A stretch of 53,020 nt of DNA from Blastococcus sp. KM273128 (lineage in GTDB: Bacteria > Actinomycetota > Actinomycetes > Mycobacteriales > Geodermatophilaceae), in NCBI RefSeq assembly GCF_021698975.1, contig NZ_SSXA01000041.1, positions 1-53,020 of the forward strand, in the 5' to 3' direction. The notes below the pieces were generated by a model. That model was given only the letters and a program-made list of their open reading frames with translations. It searched no databases and was not told where the DNA came from. The position numbers and the translations under genes are program-made. Below are positions 1 through 11,023 of this stretch, in pieces (the first letter of the stretch is position 1; each line of letters starts with the position of its first letter).

Positions 1-301
1 GCCCACTGGCCGTCGGTCAGCGAGCTGTCATACCGGGAAGAAGCCGCAGACCGCGGCTGGCATGTACAGACACACATCCACCCGGACCATCACCGACGCG
101 CCATCGGCCACCAGCCGCCACGCCGCTGGCCCGAGCGCCAGCCGTCACGCCGTCACCCTCCGCTCAACGCCGGTTACCCAACACCCTCTCAGGGCTGCAC
201 GGACGGGGAGCCGTCGGCCCGGGCGCGCGGCCCCGGCCCGTCCCCGGCAGGCTGGCGGTGGTGGCCGGCCGGCGGCCACCACCGCGCCGAGGAGGTACCG
301 C
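1..301. other. Stretch without an assignable gene
   Basis: The first 301 bases hold no gene I can support. The first ~120 bases are less GC-rich than what follows. One plus-strand frame is open from the window edge, but it runs straight on through the next gene as an out-of-frame shadow. The 3' end carries the ribosome binding site (GAGGAGG near 291-297) of the NTF2-like gene. A remnant of an upstream gene cut off by the window edge cannot be excluded. Confidence 0.4.
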
Positions 302-754
302 GTGTCCCGCCCCCCGTTCCCGCCGTTCACCCTGGAGACCGCCCGGCAGAAGGTCCGCGCCGCGGAGGACGCCTGGAACTCCCGCGATCCCGTGCGGGTG
401 GCCGAGGCCTACACCGAGGACACGGTCTGGCGGAACCGCGCGGAGTTCCTGCGGGGCCGGGACGAGGTGGTGGGGTTCCTGACCCGCAAGTGGCGGCGGG
501 AGCAGGACTACGCGCTGCGCAAGGAGCTGTGGGCCTTCACCGACGACCGCATCGCCGTCCGGTTCCAGTACGAGTGGCACGACGACGAGGGCGGCACCTG
601 GCGCTCCTACGGCAACGAGAACTGGGAGTTCGCCGAGAACGGCCTCATGCGCCGCCGGGAGGCCAGCATCAACGACGTGCCGATCGCCGCGGAGGAGCGG
701 TGGATCCTCGGCCCGCGGGAGGACGGCGACACCACCCCGCTGCCGTTGCGCTGA
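302..754 (+). CDS. NTF2-like fold protein, DUF1348 family
   Basis: This 150-residue protein belongs to the SnoaL/NTF2-like superfamily, DUF1348 group. These are small cone-shaped alpha+beta proteins of unknown substrate, often annotated as nuclear transport factor 2 family. The family pattern is clear: an N-terminal helix with [10 protein letters not shown], then [10 protein letters not shown], the FLTRKW helix, the strand [11 protein letters not shown] and YGNENWEF followed by [10 protein letters not shown] near the C-terminus. The GTG at 302 is chosen because GAGGAGG lies just upstream and family members begin at the same SRPPFPPFT. The frame is open further upstream, but that part is low-complexity Arg/Pro/Ala and is probably not translated. 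A short GC hairpin (788-802) lies after the stop. The gene looks monocistronic and its biochemical role is unknown. Confidence 0.85.
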   Translation: MSRPPFPPFTLETARQKVRAAEDAWNSRDPVRVAEAYTEDTVWRNRAEFLRGRDEVVGFLTRKWRREQDYALRKELWAFTDDRIAVRFQYEWHDDEGGTWRSYGNENWEFAENGLMRRREASINDVPIAAEERWILGPREDGDTTPLPLR

Positions 755-894
755 GCCGGCGTCGGGGCTCGGTCGTCATCTCGTAGCGCCCGCGCCGCGG
801 GCATCCGACCAGGGCCGACCCTGAGCGCCGAACCAGGGGCGGTTCCGGGTGTCACCGGATGTCCGTGGCGCGGTGCGGGCGGCACGCTCGTGGC

Positions 895-1239
895 ATGACG
901 AACTCGGTTCCTCTCCCGCCTCCCGCTGACGCCCCCGGCGAGACCCGGCAGCCGCCGCCCGCCGGGCGGCCGGAGCTCCGTCGCAGCACCACCGACCGGA
1001 TGGCCGGTGGCGTCTGCGGCGGCCTCGCCGACTACAGCGGCATCGACACCGTGCTGTGGCGCGTCGGCTTCGTCGGCCTGACCGTCGCCGGTGGTGCCGG
1101 CGTCCTGGTGTACCTGCTGCTCTGGGTGCTGATGCCCGCCGGGCCGGCCCGCGCCGACGAGACCCCGAGCCCGCTGGAGCGGCTGGTCCAGCGCCTGCAC
1201 GAGGCCCTCACCGGGCGCCGGGCAGCACCGCCGCGGTGA
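895..1239 (+). CDS. PspC domain membrane protein
   Basis: A 114-residue protein with a PspC domain (phage-shock-protein C). The N-terminal ~30 residues are Pro-rich. The diagnostic segment RRSTTDRMAGGVCGGLADY follows, then a hydrophobic segment (about residues 55-85, ending YLLLWVLMPAG) that should insert in the membrane, and a short charged C-terminal tail. In other bacteria PspC proteins help sense cell-envelope stress. Actinobacterial versions are often single small proteins like this one and are also found fused to sensor kinases. The ATG at 895 is preferred over an earlier in-frame ATG at 859 because the extra residues do not resemble the family. A strong GC hairpin lies downstream at 1300-1332. 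No other phage-shock gene is adjacent, so its signalling partner is not visible here. Confidence 0.85.
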   Translation: MTNSVPLPPPADAPGETRQPPPAGRPELRRSTTDRMAGGVCGGLADYSGIDTVLWRVGFVGLTVAGGAGVLVYLLLWVLMPAGPARADETPSPLERLVQRLHEALTGRRAAPPR

Positions 1240-1299
1240 GCCCGGCGGCGACCCCGGCGGTGGTCTCCACGCCGGCGGCCCTCGCGGCGGACGACACGG

Positions 1300-1332
1300 G
1301 GACCGGCGCCGGCCCCGGACCGGCGCCGGTCC
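1300..1332 (+). terminator. GC-rich hairpin after the PspC gene
   Basis: Perfect 13-bp inverted repeat (1300-1312 with 1320-1332) around a 7-base loop, 60 bases after the PspC stop and 46 bases before the next start. There is no T-run, as is usual for high-GC actinobacterial terminators. Confidence 0.5.
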
Positions 1333-1378
1333 GCGAGGATGGGCTGCCCACGGCACCGACGAGCGATGGAGCACCGAC

Positions 1379-1996
1379 GTGACCTCTTCCCCCGCACCCC
1401 AGCCGGCCCCGGTCGTCGTCCCGCAGTTCTTCGTGCGGCAGCGGGTCACGATGATGGTCAACCGCTACGAGGTGCTGGCTGCCAACCCCGACGGCAGCGC
1501 GGGCCGGCTGCTCGCCCTCGCCGAGCAGAAGCGGATGAAGCTGCGCGAGGAGGTCGTCTTCTTCGCCGACGCGGGGAAGAGCCGGCGGGCGTTCTCGTTC
1601 AAGGCCCGGCAGCGCCTCGACGTCGGCGCCGAGCACGACGTCCTCGACGAGCACGGCCAGCCGATCGGCTACTTCCGCAAGGCCTTCGGTGCCAGCCTGC
1701 TGCGCTCCACCTGGCACCTCTCCGCGCCGGGGGTGGAGGCGGTCGGTCGGGAGCGCAACCCGTTCATCGCGGTGCTGCGCCGGGTGTGGAACTTCATCCC
1801 GTTCCTGGACGCCGTCCCGGTGCCCTTCCTCTTCCACTTCGACTTCACCGACAGCCGGTCCGGTGCCCCCGTGATGAGCAGCCAGAAGCGGATCGGGCTG
1901 CGCGACCACTACACGGTGACCGTCCCCGACCCGAACCTGGACTTCCGGGTGGCGGCGGCGATGGCGGTGGCCCTGGACGCGCTGCAGAGCCGCTGA
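1379..1996 (+). CDS. LURP-one/scramblase-related family protein
   Basis: A 205-residue protein of the tubby-like/LURP-one-related beta-barrel superfamily, which also includes phospholipid scramblases. Visible pattern: [16 protein letters not shown] at the N-terminus, the strand pair EEVVFFAD and [22 protein letters not shown], then [20 protein letters not shown], and a C-terminal [15 protein letters not shown] strand followed by a hydrophobic helix ([11 protein letters not shown]). No catalytic site is known for the family; a lipid- or membrane-associated role is only inferred. The start is GTG at 1379. No good ribosome binding site is visible, so the exact start is less sure than the family call. 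It sits alone between the PspC and oxidoreductase genes, with 163 bases of non-coding DNA after it containing a CTCGCG/CGCGAG inverted repeat (2033-2064). Confidence 0.75.
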   Translation: MTSSPAPQPAPVVVPQFFVRQRVTMMVNRYEVLAANPDGSAGRLLALAEQKRMKLREEVVFFADAGKSRRAFSFKARQRLDVGAEHDVLDEHGQPIGYFRKAFGASLLRSTWHLSAPGVEAVGRERNPFIAVLRRVWNFIPFLDAVPVPFLFHFDFTDSRSGAPVMSSQKRIGLRDHYTVTVPDPNLDFRVAAAMAVALDALQSR

Positions 1997-2159
1997 GCCG
2001 TCGCGGGGCCCGTCCGGGGTCTTCTGCGCGCTCTCGCGGTCCTGCAGGGCTCCCGGAGCGCGAGGAACACCTGCGAAGGCGCACGCCAGGGGCGCCCGGG
2101 AAGGAGGTGCCGCCCGCCGGTGTTGCGACAGGCAACCGACGCGAAAGGCCGTACCCCGC

Positions 2160-3149
2160 ATGAGCACCACCCTGTCCGTCCTCGACCTGGCACCCATCCC
2201 CCGCGGGGAGACCGCGAGCAGCGCCATCGCCGCCAGCGTCGCCCTCGCCCAGCGCGCGGAGGAGCACGGCTACGCGCGGGTCTGGTACGCCGAGCACCAC
2301 AACATGCCCACGATCGCGTCGTCGGCCACCAGCGTCCTCATCGCGCACGTCGGCGCGCAGACCCGCAGCATCCGGCTGGGCGCCGGCGGCATCATGCTGC
2401 CCAACCACTCGCCGCTGACGATCGCCGAGCAGTTCGGCACGCTCGACGCGATGTACCCGGGCCGCATCGACCTGGGCCTGGGCCGCGCGCCCGGGAGCGA
2501 CCAGAACACCATGTACGCGCTGCGCCGCGACCCGCGCTCGGCCGACACCTTCCCGCAGGACGTCCTCGAGCTCCAGGCCTACCTCGCCGGTGAGACGCGG
2601 GTGCCCGGCGTCGACGCGATCCCCGGCAAGGGCTCGCGCGTGCCGCTGTACGTCCTGGGCTCCTCGATGTTCGGTGCCACGCTCGCCGCCGCCCTCGGCC
2701 TGCCCTACGCGTTCGCCTCGCACTTCGCGCCGGCCATGCTGGAGCCCGCCGTCGCCGCCTACCGGCGGGAGTTCAAGCCCTCCGAGCAGCTCGCCGAGCC
2801 CTACGTCATCGCCGGCGTCAACGTGGTCGCCGCCGACAGCACGGCCGCCGCGCAGGAGCAGCTGCAGGCGGTGCGCCGGAACCTGGCCGTCGGCCTGTTC
2901 GGCCGCGGCCGGGCGCTCACCGACGAGCAGGCCGACCAGCTGCTCGCCCAGGGCGCCGGTCAGCACGTCGGCACGATGCTCACCCACACCGCCGTCGGCA
3001 CCCCGGACGAGGTGCGCGAGCACCTCGAGGGGTTCACGAAGCTCGCCGACGCCGACGAGCTGATCGTCGCCCACCAGTCGGGGTCCCTCGAGGGGCGGCT
3101 GCGGTCGGTGGAGCTGGTGGCCGGGGCGATGCGCCCGCGCGCGCTGTGA
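2160..3149 (+). CDS. LLM-class flavin-dependent oxidoreductase (luciferase-like, group 1)
   Basis: A 329-residue protein with the (beta/alpha)8 bacterial-luciferase-like fold, expected to use reduced FMN to oxidise an unidentified small molecule. The N-terminus [12 protein letters not shown] matches the subgroup often called luciferase family oxidoreductase group 1 (MsnO8/YhbW-like). It is followed by [27 protein letters not shown], and the phosphate-binding-type stretch [16 protein letters not shown]. The C-terminal [10 protein letters not shown] and ELIVAHQ motifs are also typical. Length is normal for the family and no gap or frameshift is visible. The ATG at 2160 has AAAGG 10-15 bases upstream. 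The gene stands alone and its physiological substrate cannot be told from context. Confidence 0.9.
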   Translation: MSTTLSVLDLAPIPRGETASSAIAASVALAQRAEEHGYARVWYAEHHNMPTIASSATSVLIAHVGAQTRSIRLGAGGIMLPNHSPLTIAEQFGTLDAMYPGRIDLGLGRAPGSDQNTMYALRRDPRSADTFPQDVLELQAYLAGETRVPGVDAIPGKGSRVPLYVLGSSMFGATLAAALGLPYAFASHFAPAMLEPAVAAYRREFKPSEQLAEPYVIAGVNVVAADSTAAAQEQLQAVRRNLAVGLFGRGRALTDEQADQLLAQGAGQHVGTMLTHTAVGTPDEVREHLEGFTKLADADELIVAHQSGSLEGRLRSVELVAGAMRPRAL

Positions 3150-3195
3150 CGCGACCGTGTTTCGGCCCCCGGGGCGGCACGGGTAGGCGACGGCG

Positions 3196-4101
3196 GTGAC
3201 GTACTCGATCGTGGCCCGCGACCCCGAGACGGGGGAGATGGGCGTCGCCACGCAGTCCCAGGCCTTCGCGGTCGGCAACAGCGTCCCCTTCGCCCTCCCC
3301 GGGCACGGCGTCATCGCCACGCAGTCGATGGCCGAGCCGATGTACGGCGCCGTCGGCCTGGACCTGCTCCGCGGCGGGTTCACCGCCCAGGAGGTGCTGA
3401 CGGCGCTCAGCAGCGTCGACCCGCAGCCCGAGCGGCGGCAGGTCGCCGTGCTGGGGCTGGCCGGCGACTTCGCCGTCTACACGGGCACGAGCTGCGTGGA
3501 CGCCGCCGGGCACCTCATCGGCGACACCTGCGTCGCGCTGGCCAACATGGCCAGCTCCCCGGCGGTGTGGGAGGCGATGGTGGAGCGGTTCGAGGGCTCC
3601 TCCGGCCCGCTCGCCCAGCGGTTGCTCAACTCCCTGGTGGCGGGGGAGGAGGCCGGCGGTGACTTCCGGGGGCGCCGGTCGGCAGCGATCATGGTCGTCC
3701 GGGCGACCACCACCGGCCGCCCCTGGCACGACATGGTGGTCGACCTGCGGGTCGACGACTCCCCGGACCCGCTCGGTGTCCTGGCCGACCTCACCGTGAC
3801 CCGCGCCCGCTACCAGGACGTCGTCCGCGCATTCCAGCAGGCCATCGACGGCGACCCGGTCTCCGCCGACCGCGAGCTGGAGCTGCTCCGGCCGATGGAC
3901 CCGGTCAGCGAACCGGACCAGCTGATGTGGCGGGCCGTCGTCGCGGCGCTCGCCGGGCGGGAGGACGACGCCCGCGCGATGCTCGTCGACCTGGCGGCCA
4001 CCGCGCCGCAGTTCATCGAGGCCGCCAGCCGTTTCGGCAAGGCCGGGCTCATGCCGGCCGACGTCGTCGACCGGATCGTCCCGCCGGTGCCGCCCAGCTG
4101 A
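3196..4101 (+). CDS. DUF1028 family protein (Ntn-hydrolase-like)
   Basis: A 301-residue member of the DUF1028 family. The N-terminal two thirds carry the family hallmarks: TYSIVARDPETGEMGVA, then SQAFAVGNSVPFA, GVIATQS, GLDLLRGG and RRSAAIMVV. The family is predicted to share the N-terminal-nucleophile hydrolase fold, so Thr2 would be the candidate nucleophile after Met removal; that is inference, not shown. The last ~70 residues (PMDPVSEPDQLMWRAVVA onward) form an alpha-helical extension. The GTG at 3196 puts TYSIVARD at residues 2-9 exactly as in relatives. There are only 46 bases between the upstream oxidoreductase stop and this start, containing GGGTAGGCG, so the gene may be read from its own weak promoter or from upstream. 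The natural substrate is unknown. Confidence 0.85.
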   Translation: MTYSIVARDPETGEMGVATQSQAFAVGNSVPFALPGHGVIATQSMAEPMYGAVGLDLLRGGFTAQEVLTALSSVDPQPERRQVAVLGLAGDFAVYTGTSCVDAAGHLIGDTCVALANMASSPAVWEAMVERFEGSSGPLAQRLLNSLVAGEEAGGDFRGRRSAAIMVVRATTTGRPWHDMVVDLRVDDSPDPLGVLADLTVTRARYQDVVRAFQQAIDGDPVSADRELELLRPMDPVSEPDQLMWRAVVAALAGREDDARAMLVDLAATAPQFIEAASRFGKAGLMPADVVDRIVPPVPPS

Positions 4102-4134
4102 CGGCGGCCTCCCCCCGGCGGGGGAGGGCGGACG

Positions 4135-4164
4135 TGACCTGCGTTTCAGACGGTCCCGTACCGT
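4135..4164 (+). promoter_or_regulatory. Candidate promoter for the GGDEF-EAL gene
   Basis: TGACCT at 4135-4140 and TACCGT at 4159-4164 with an 18-base spacer fit actinobacterial housekeeping -35/-10 elements. The start codon is 15 bases after the -10. Assigned by eye only. Confidence 0.35.
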
Positions 4165-4179
4165 GCCGATGGTGCGGCC

Positions 4180-6462
4180 ATGGGACAGCGGCGCACCTCG
4201 GATGTGCGGCAGCAGGGCGTGCACCCGGCGATGCGCCGGGTGCGGGTGACCGGCGCTGTCGCGACGGCCGCCTGGCCGGCCGGTGTAGCGCTGGCCGGGC
4301 TCCCGGGTGTCCCCGGCGTGCTGGGTGGAGTGGTGGAGCTGGTGCCGCTCGCCGCGCTGACGCTCGTCCTCGTGCTGCGCGCCGTCGCCGTCCCAGCCGG
4401 ACGTCGCGCGTGGTGGTGCCTCGCCGGCGCCGTGGGCGCCTACCTGCTCGGCGCCGTGGGGCTCGACGTGCACCGGCACGTGATGGGCCTGGTGGAACGA
4501 CCGTGGTGGGCCGACGCCCTTCAGCTGGGCTTCTACCCGCTGGCCTTCCTTGCCCTCGTGTTGATGGTCCGCGGCCGGATGCACCGGCTGACGGTGAGCC
4601 TCTGGCTCGACTGCCTGGTCACCGGGCTGACCGCCGGGGCCGTGGTCGCCGCCCTCGTGCTCGGCGACCTTCTGCGGACCGCCGCCGGCGGGGACAGCGC
4701 CGCGCTCGTCGGCGCCGCCTACCCGGTGGGCGACCTGCTGCTGCTGGGCCTGCTGGCCGCCGGTCTGGTCGTCGTCGGCCGGCGTGGTGGGGCGGACTGG
4801 TGGTGGCTCGTCACCGGCCTGGTGCTGTTCGTCGGCGGGGACACGGTCTACGCGCTCCAGGTGGCCGCCGGCACTTTCGAGTCGGGCGGGGTGCTGGACC
4901 TCGTGTGGGGGATGGCCTTCTTCTGTCTCGGCCTCTCCGCGTGCCATGCGCCGGCGAGCGACCTCACCGGCTCGGCCGAGCGTCGTGACCCGCTGCTCGT
5001 GCCGGCGGTGTGCACTCTCACGGCGGTCGTGTTGCTCGTGCACGGCTACTTCCGCGGCGGCGACCCCGTCGCAGGAGCGCTGGCCTGCGGTGCGGTCCTC
5101 GCGGCCCTGGCCCGCACCGCGCTCACCGTCCGGGCCGTCAGCGCGCTGGCCGACAGCCGCCGGCAGGCGCGCACCGACGAGCTGACCGGGCTGCCCAACC
5201 GCCGCTCGGTGTTCGAGGCCCTCGACGGCGCCGACGACCGGCTGCTGGCCGGCGAGGAGGTGGCCGTCCTCGTGCTCGACCTCGACCGGTTCAAGGAGAT
5301 CAACGACTCGCTGGGCCACGGGACCGGCGACGCGCTGCTGCGCGAGGTCGCCACGCGGCTGCGGTCCCAGGTGCGCGAGGGCGACGTGCTGGCCCGGCTG
5401 GGCGGGGACGAGTTCGTCGTCCTGGCCCGGGACCTCGATGCCGACGGCGCCCGCGCCCTGGCCGACCGGCTGCGCACCCACCTGCGGCGCCCGTTCCTCC
5501 TGGGCGGGATGGAGCTCGCCGTCGACGCCGCCGTCGGTGCCGCCATCGGTCCCGAGCACTCGGCCAACGCCGTCGAGCTGCTGCAGCTGGCCGACCTGGC
5601 GATGTACTCGGCCAAGTCGGCCCGGCTGGGCGCCGCCGTCTACGACGAGGACCGCGACGGCCACGGCCGGCACCGGCTGGAGGAGGTCGCGGCGCTGCGA
5701 CGGGCCCTCGAGAACGGTGAGCTGGTGCTGCACTACCAGCCGAAGCTGGACCTCCCGACGGGCACCGTGGCCGGCGTCGAGGCGCTCGCGCGCTGGCAGC
5801 ACCCCGAGCGTGGCCTGCTCTACCCCGACGCCTTCATCGACCTCGCGGAGTCGGCCGGCCTGATGGCGCAGCTGACCACCCGGGTGATCGACGTGGCGCT
5901 GGCCCAGTGCCGCCGCTGGGTCGACCAGGGGCGCGCGCTCACCATGGCGGTCAACGTGAGCCCCTCCAACCTGGTGGACCAGGGCTTCCCAGACGACGTC
6001 GCCCGCTTGCTGGCCGCGCACGGGCTGCCCGCCTCGAGCCTGGTGCTCGAGGTCACCGAGAGCCTGCTGATGGCCGACCGGGAGCGCGCCGTCGGGGTGC
6101 TCACCCGGCTCCGTGATGCCGGCGTCGGCGTGGCGATCGACGACTACGGCACCGGGCACTCCAGCCTGGCCTACCTCGCCGCGCTGCCCGTCACCGAGCT
6201 GAAGCTGGACCGCACCTTCACCGCGGCCCTGACCGGCAGCGCCCGGGCGGCGTCGATCGTCACCTCCACCCTCCAGCTGGCCCACGCGCTGGACCTGGTG
6301 CTGGTGGCCGAGGGGGCCGAGGACGCGGCGACGGTCGCGGCGCTGGCCGAGCTGGGCTGCGACGTCGTCCAGGGGTACCACCTGAGCCGGCCGCTTCCGC
6401 CGGAGCAGCTGGAGGTCTGGCTGCACGAGCGGGCGCAGGCCCCCGTCACCAGCCCGGGGTGA
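4180..6462 (+). CDS. Membrane-bound GGDEF-EAL c-di-GMP enzyme
   Basis: A 760-residue bifunctional c-di-GMP protein. Residues ~20-310 are mostly hydrophobic and predict about eight or nine membrane helices (an integral-membrane sensor region of unknown ligand). A GGDEF domain follows, with DRFKEINDSLGH for metal and substrate binding and intact GGDEF at 408-412; REGD five residues upstream fits an inhibitory I-site (RxxD). The EAL domain starts near residue 510. Its catalytic residues are all visible: EALAR (534-538), NVS, EVTES, DDYGTG, ELKLDR, AEGAED and QGYHLSRPL. Both synthesis and hydrolysis are therefore possible. It is one of three GGDEF-EAL proteins in the window. Its last 17 bases overlap the convergent membrane-protein gene. 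Start: ATG at 4180, 15 bases after a possible -10; a later GTG in frame is an alternative. Confidence 0.93.
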   Translation: MGQRRTSDVRQQGVHPAMRRVRVTGAVATAAWPAGVALAGLPGVPGVLGGVVELVPLAALTLVLVLRAVAVPAGRRAWWCLAGAVGAYLLGAVGLDVHRHVMGLVERPWWADALQLGFYPLAFLALVLMVRGRMHRLTVSLWLDCLVTGLTAGAVVAALVLGDLLRTAAGGDSAALVGAAYPVGDLLLLGLLAAGLVVVGRRGGADWWWLVTGLVLFVGGDTVYALQVAAGTFESGGVLDLVWGMAFFCLGLSACHAPASDLTGSAERRDPLLVPAVCTLTAVVLLVHGYFRGGDPVAGALACGAVLAALARTALTVRAVSALADSRRQARTDELTGLPNRRSVFEALDGADDRLLAGEEVAVLVLDLDRFKEINDSLGHGTGDALLREVATRLRSQVREGDVLARLGGDEFVVLARDLDADGARALADRLRTHLRRPFLLGGMELAVDAAVGAAIGPEHSANAVELLQLADLAMYSAKSARLGAAVYDEDRDGHGRHRLEEVAALRRALENGELVLHYQPKLDLPTGTVAGVEALARWQHPERGLLYPDAFIDLAESAGLMAQLTTRVIDVALAQCRRWVDQGRALTMAVNVSPSNLVDQGFPDDVARLLAAHGLPASSLVLEVTESLLMADRERAVGVLTRLRDAGVGVAIDDYGTGHSSLAYLAALPVTELKLDRTFTAALTGSARAASIVTSTLQLAHALDLVLVAEGAEDAATVAALAELGCDVVQGYHLSRPLPPEQLEVWLHERAQAPVTSPG

Positions 6463-7411
6463 GCCCCTCCTCCAGCCAGCTCTCGTACTCCGCCCCGGTC
6501 ATCGGCCGGGCCGCCGCCAGCGCCTCCTCCAGCACCGGGACGGCGACGGCGGCGGGGGCCGCGACGCCTACCCGGACGTCCGTCCCGTAGCGCGTGAGTT
6601 CCTGCCACCCGTCGGTTTCGCGGAGCCACACGCCGTCGCGGACGGACCGGCAGGCGATCACCGGCTGGTCGCCGTCCGGGGTGCGGAGGGAGGGGACGGC
6701 GCAGGGATCGGCGGCAGCCGGGTCCACCGGGTCGTCGCGGAACAGCCACAGCTGCGGGCCGGCGCCGTCGACGGGGGAGAGGCGGGTCCAGACGAGCGCG
6801 CTACCGGTGGCCTGCGGCAGTCGAGCCCGGTACCCACCCGGCTCGCTGGTCCACGGGCGCTCGGTCGTGCCCACCTCGGTGCGGATCCGCTCGGCGCGGA
6901 CGTCCTGCAGGACCGCCCGGCCCCAGCCGAACCCGACGGCGGCGGTGCTCACGACGAGGAGCACCGCGGTGGCGGTGCGGACACGGCCCGGCCACTGCAG
7001 CCCGGCCACCGCGGCGAACGGCAGGCCGGCGGCGGCGTACCACAGCAGGACCGGGAGGTCCGGGGCGCGCTCCAGGCGGACCACCACCCCCGCGAGGACG
7101 ACGACGATCGCCGTGGACACGACTGCCAGCACGGCGCCGCGCAGCGCCGACCCCGGCCGGCCGTAGCCGCCGGGCCCGGCCAGGCGGTCGAGGGCGACGG
7201 CGGCTGCGGCCACCAGCGCGACGATGCCGCCGAGGGCGGCGAGGACGGCGGCCGCGCCGCCGAAGAGCGAGGCCGCCAGTACCGGTGCGCCGACGACGGC
7301 CGCCAGGACGCCGAGCCCGCCGGCGAGCAGGACGTGCACCAGCTGCTGCACCGCCGACGGCGCCGCCGGGCCGTCCGGCGCGGGGATCTCCGGGGCCGGG
7401 CTGGGCAGCAC
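6446..7411 (-). CDS. Hypothetical membrane protein
   Basis: Not recognised beyond being a membrane protein. About residues 15-165 give four or five hydrophobic segments (LVHVLLAGGLGVLAAVVG, IVALVAAAAVAL, AVLAVVSTAIVVVLAGVV, YAAAGLPFAAVAGL, TATAVLLVVSTAAVGFGWG). A soluble C-terminal part of ~155 residues follows, with several Trp and two Cys (DPCAVPS, VIACRSV) and an ending rich in acidic residues. The frame is open to a GTG at 7465, but that codon lies inside the sdh terminator hairpin (7452-7488), so the internal GTG at 7411 is preferred; it gives a 321-residue product. It is convergent with the GGDEF-EAL gene and overlaps it by 17 bases. Nothing in the context gives a function. Confidence 0.65.
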   Translation of the reverse strand: MLPSPAPEIPAPDGPAAPSAVQQLVHVLLAGGLGVLAAVVGAPVLAASLFGGAAAVLAALGGIVALVAAAAVALDRLAGPGGYGRPGSALRGAVLAVVSTAIVVVLAGVVVRLERAPDLPVLLWYAAAGLPFAAVAGLQWPGRVRTATAVLLVVSTAAVGFGWGRAVLQDVRAERIRTEVGTTERPWTSEPGGYRARLPQATGSALVWTRLSPVDGAGPQLWLFRDDPVDPAAADPCAVPSLRTPDGDQPVIACRSVRDGVWLRETDGWQELTRYGTDVRVGVAAPAAVAVPVLEEALAAARPMTGAEYESWLEEGLTPGW

Positions 7412-7451
7412 GGACGGCAGTGTGGCACCCCGTGGAGCGGACCGGGATGCA

Positions 7452-7488
7452 CGACGGGCGGGCACCCGGGGTGGGTGCCCGCCCGTCG
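7452..7488 (-). terminator. Perfect 16-bp hairpin after sdhB
   Basis: Arms 7452-7467 and 7473-7488 are perfectly complementary around a 5-base loop, 15 bases after the sdhB stop. It is a strong candidate terminator of the sdhCAB operon. It has no T-run, and its position argues against the long start of the next minus-strand gene. Confidence 0.8.
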
Positions 7489-7502
7489 AGGGGTGTCGTC
7501 CG

Positions 7503-8320
7503 CTAGCTCTTCGGCCGCGCGCCGGCGCGGAGGGCGCCGAGCAGGTCGTGGTTGAGCCGGGAGATCGTCTCCATCGAGATGCCCTTCGGGCAGGAGGCGG
7601 AGCACTCGCCGATGTTGGTGCAGCCGCCGAAGCCCTCGCGGTCCTGCTGCGCCACCATGTTGACCACGCGGTCGTTGCGCTCGGGCTGGCCCTGGGGGAG
7701 CAGCCCCAGGTGCGTCACCTTAGCGGCGGTGAACAGCATCGAGGAGGCGTTCGGGCAGGCCGCCACGCAGGCGCCGCAGCCGATGCAGGTCGCGGCGTCG
7801 AACGCGGCGTCCGAGTCGGCCTTGGGCACCGGCGTCGCGTGCGCCTCCGGCGCGGTCCCGGTCGGCACGCTGATGTAGCCGCCGGCCTGGATGATCCGGT
7901 CGAAGGCCCGCCGGTCGACCGCGAGGTCCTTGATGATCGGGAACGCGGTGGCCCGCCACGGCTCGATGTCGATCGTGTCGCCGTCGGCGAAGGACCGCAT
8001 GTGCAGCTGGCAGGTCGTCGTCTGCTGCGGGCCGTGCGCCTGGCCGTTGATCATGACGCCGCACATGCCGCAGATGCCCTCGCGGCAGTCGTGGTCGAAG
8101 GCGACCGGGTCGTCGCCCTGCAGGATCAGCTGCTCGTTGAGCACGTCGAGCATCTCGAGGAACGACATGTCGGGGGAGATGTCGGTGATCTTGTAGGTCA
8201 CCATCTTGCCCTTGACGGTCGGCCCCTGCTGGCGCCAGATGCGCAGCGTCAGGTTCATCCCGCGCTTCTCGGCCGCGGGGTTGCCGACGCTGGAGCGCAT
8301 CGCGCCTTCGTGTGTGGCTG

Positions 8321-8324
<4 letters not shown>
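7503..8324 (-). CDS. sdhB: Succinate dehydrogenase iron-sulfur subunit
   Basis: The 273-residue electron-transfer subunit of succinate dehydrogenase (complex II). It passes electrons from SdhA flavin through three Fe-S centres to the membrane subunit. The [2Fe-2S] ligands are C80, C85, C88 and C105 (CREGICGMC, then TTTCQ). The [4Fe-4S]/[3Fe-4S] ligands lie in [12 protein letters not shown] (C180-C190) and in [14 protein letters not shown] (C235-C245). The GTG at 8324 is chosen because it overlaps the sdhA TGA as GTGA, giving tight translational coupling, and because the frame further upstream is only the sdhA shadow. The length and the order C-A-B match the actinobacterial SdhCAB class (like mycobacterial Sdh1), not the four-subunit enterobacterial type. 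A 16-bp hairpin follows the stop. Confidence 0.95.
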
Positions 8325-10267
<1,943 letters not shown>

Positions 10268-10279
10268 CGGGGGAGCTCC

Positions 10280-10981
10280 TTAGTCGATGAGCCCGAAGAG
10301 GACGGAGAAGGGCACGAGCAGGAAGCCGATGGTCAGCGCCGTCGCGAACACGACGGCGAAGGCGCTGACGGTCTTCTCGCGACGCCGGTTGCTCTGCCCC
10401 AGGGTCTGCGTGGCGCTCCAGATGCCGTGCCGCAGGTGCATGCCCAGGAGGATCACCGAGATGGCGTAGAAGATCGTGACGAAGGGGTTCTGGAAGCTGG
10501 CGACCAGCCGCTCGTACGGCGTGCTGTCGAAGCCCTCCGCGTTCACCGTGCCGGTGGTCAGGTCGAGGATGTGGTAGATGATGAAGGCGCCGATGATCAC
10601 GCCGCCCCAGCGCATGGTGCGCGAGGCGTAGCTCTGCGCGGTGGGCTTCTTGGTGACGTAGCCCTGGGGGCGGGCCCGCTTGGCCTGGCGCCACAGCGAG
10701 ACGGCGGCCCAGAAGTGCGCCACCACCGCGACGAGCAGCACGATGCGGATGACCCAGAGCGTCGTCTGCCCCGGCAGTGCCGGGTTGCCGACCGTCCGGA
10801 TCCAGCCCGAGTACGAGTTGAACGACTCGGCGCCCGAGAAGGCCTTCAGGTTCCCGATCACGTGCGCGATCAGGTACAGCACCATGATGATGCCGCTGAT
10901 GGCCATCACGGCCTTCTTGAAGACCGAGTTGGTCTTCGCAACCTTGGGGGTCCTGCGCTGCGCGTGCTCCACCGTCACCAC
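10280..10981 (-). CDS. sdhC: Succinate dehydrogenase cytochrome b subunit
   Basis: A single-polypeptide membrane anchor of complex II (233 residues), of the cytochrome b558 type with five predicted membrane helices. It receives electrons from SdhB and reduces the quinone. Helices are around AVMAISGIIMVLYLIAHVIG, TLWVIRIVLLVAVVAHFWAA, WGGVIIGAFIIYHIL, FVTIFYAISVILLGMHLRHG and the C-terminal AVVFATALTIGFLLVPFSVL. His residues in IAHVIG, VAHFWAA, IYHIL and GMHLRHG are candidate haem ligands. The start is one of three nearby GTG codons (10981, 10978, 10972). 10981 is preferred because it lies 8 bases after a TAGCGT -10, the spacing of a leaderless mRNA. It heads the sdhCAB operon. Confidence 0.92.
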   Translation of the reverse strand: MVTVEHAQRRTPKVAKTNSVFKKAVMAISGIIMVLYLIAHVIGNLKAFSGAESFNSYSGWIRTVGNPALPGQTTLWVIRIVLLVAVVAHFWAAVSLWRQAKRARPQGYVTKKPTAQSYASRTMRWGGVIIGAFIIYHILDLTTGTVNAEGFDSTPYERLVASFQNPFVTIFYAISVILLGMHLRHGIWSATQTLGQSNRRREKTVSAFAVVFATALTIGFLLVPFSVLFGLID

Positions 10982-10989
10982 AAGTCCCC

Positions 10990-11019
10990 ACGCTAGGACT
11001 ACACGTCGCTCGCCACCAA
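10990..11019 (-). promoter_or_regulatory. Candidate sdhCAB promoter (leaderless)
   Basis: On the minus strand TTGGTG (11014-11019) and TAGCGT (10990-10995) are 18 bases apart. The first GTG of sdhC begins 8 bases after the -10, so the transcript would start at or next to the start codon. Confidence 0.5.
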
Positions 11020-11023
11020 CCAA

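Noticed and set aside
1..120. Open frame at the left edge as a possible end of an upstream gene
   Set aside because: It stays open far into the NTF2-like gene as a shadow and shows no family motif; the evidence is too weak to call a gene.
3034..6426. 1130-codon open frame on the minus strand
   Set aside because: It runs antisense to the DUF1028 and GGDEF-EAL genes and consists of Arg/Gly/Val/Gln-rich low-complexity sequence. Such frames are by-products of high third-position GC.
7412..7465. Long start of the membrane protein at 7465
   Set aside because: The codon lies within a perfect 16-bp terminator hairpin of the sdh operon; translation from it is unlikely.
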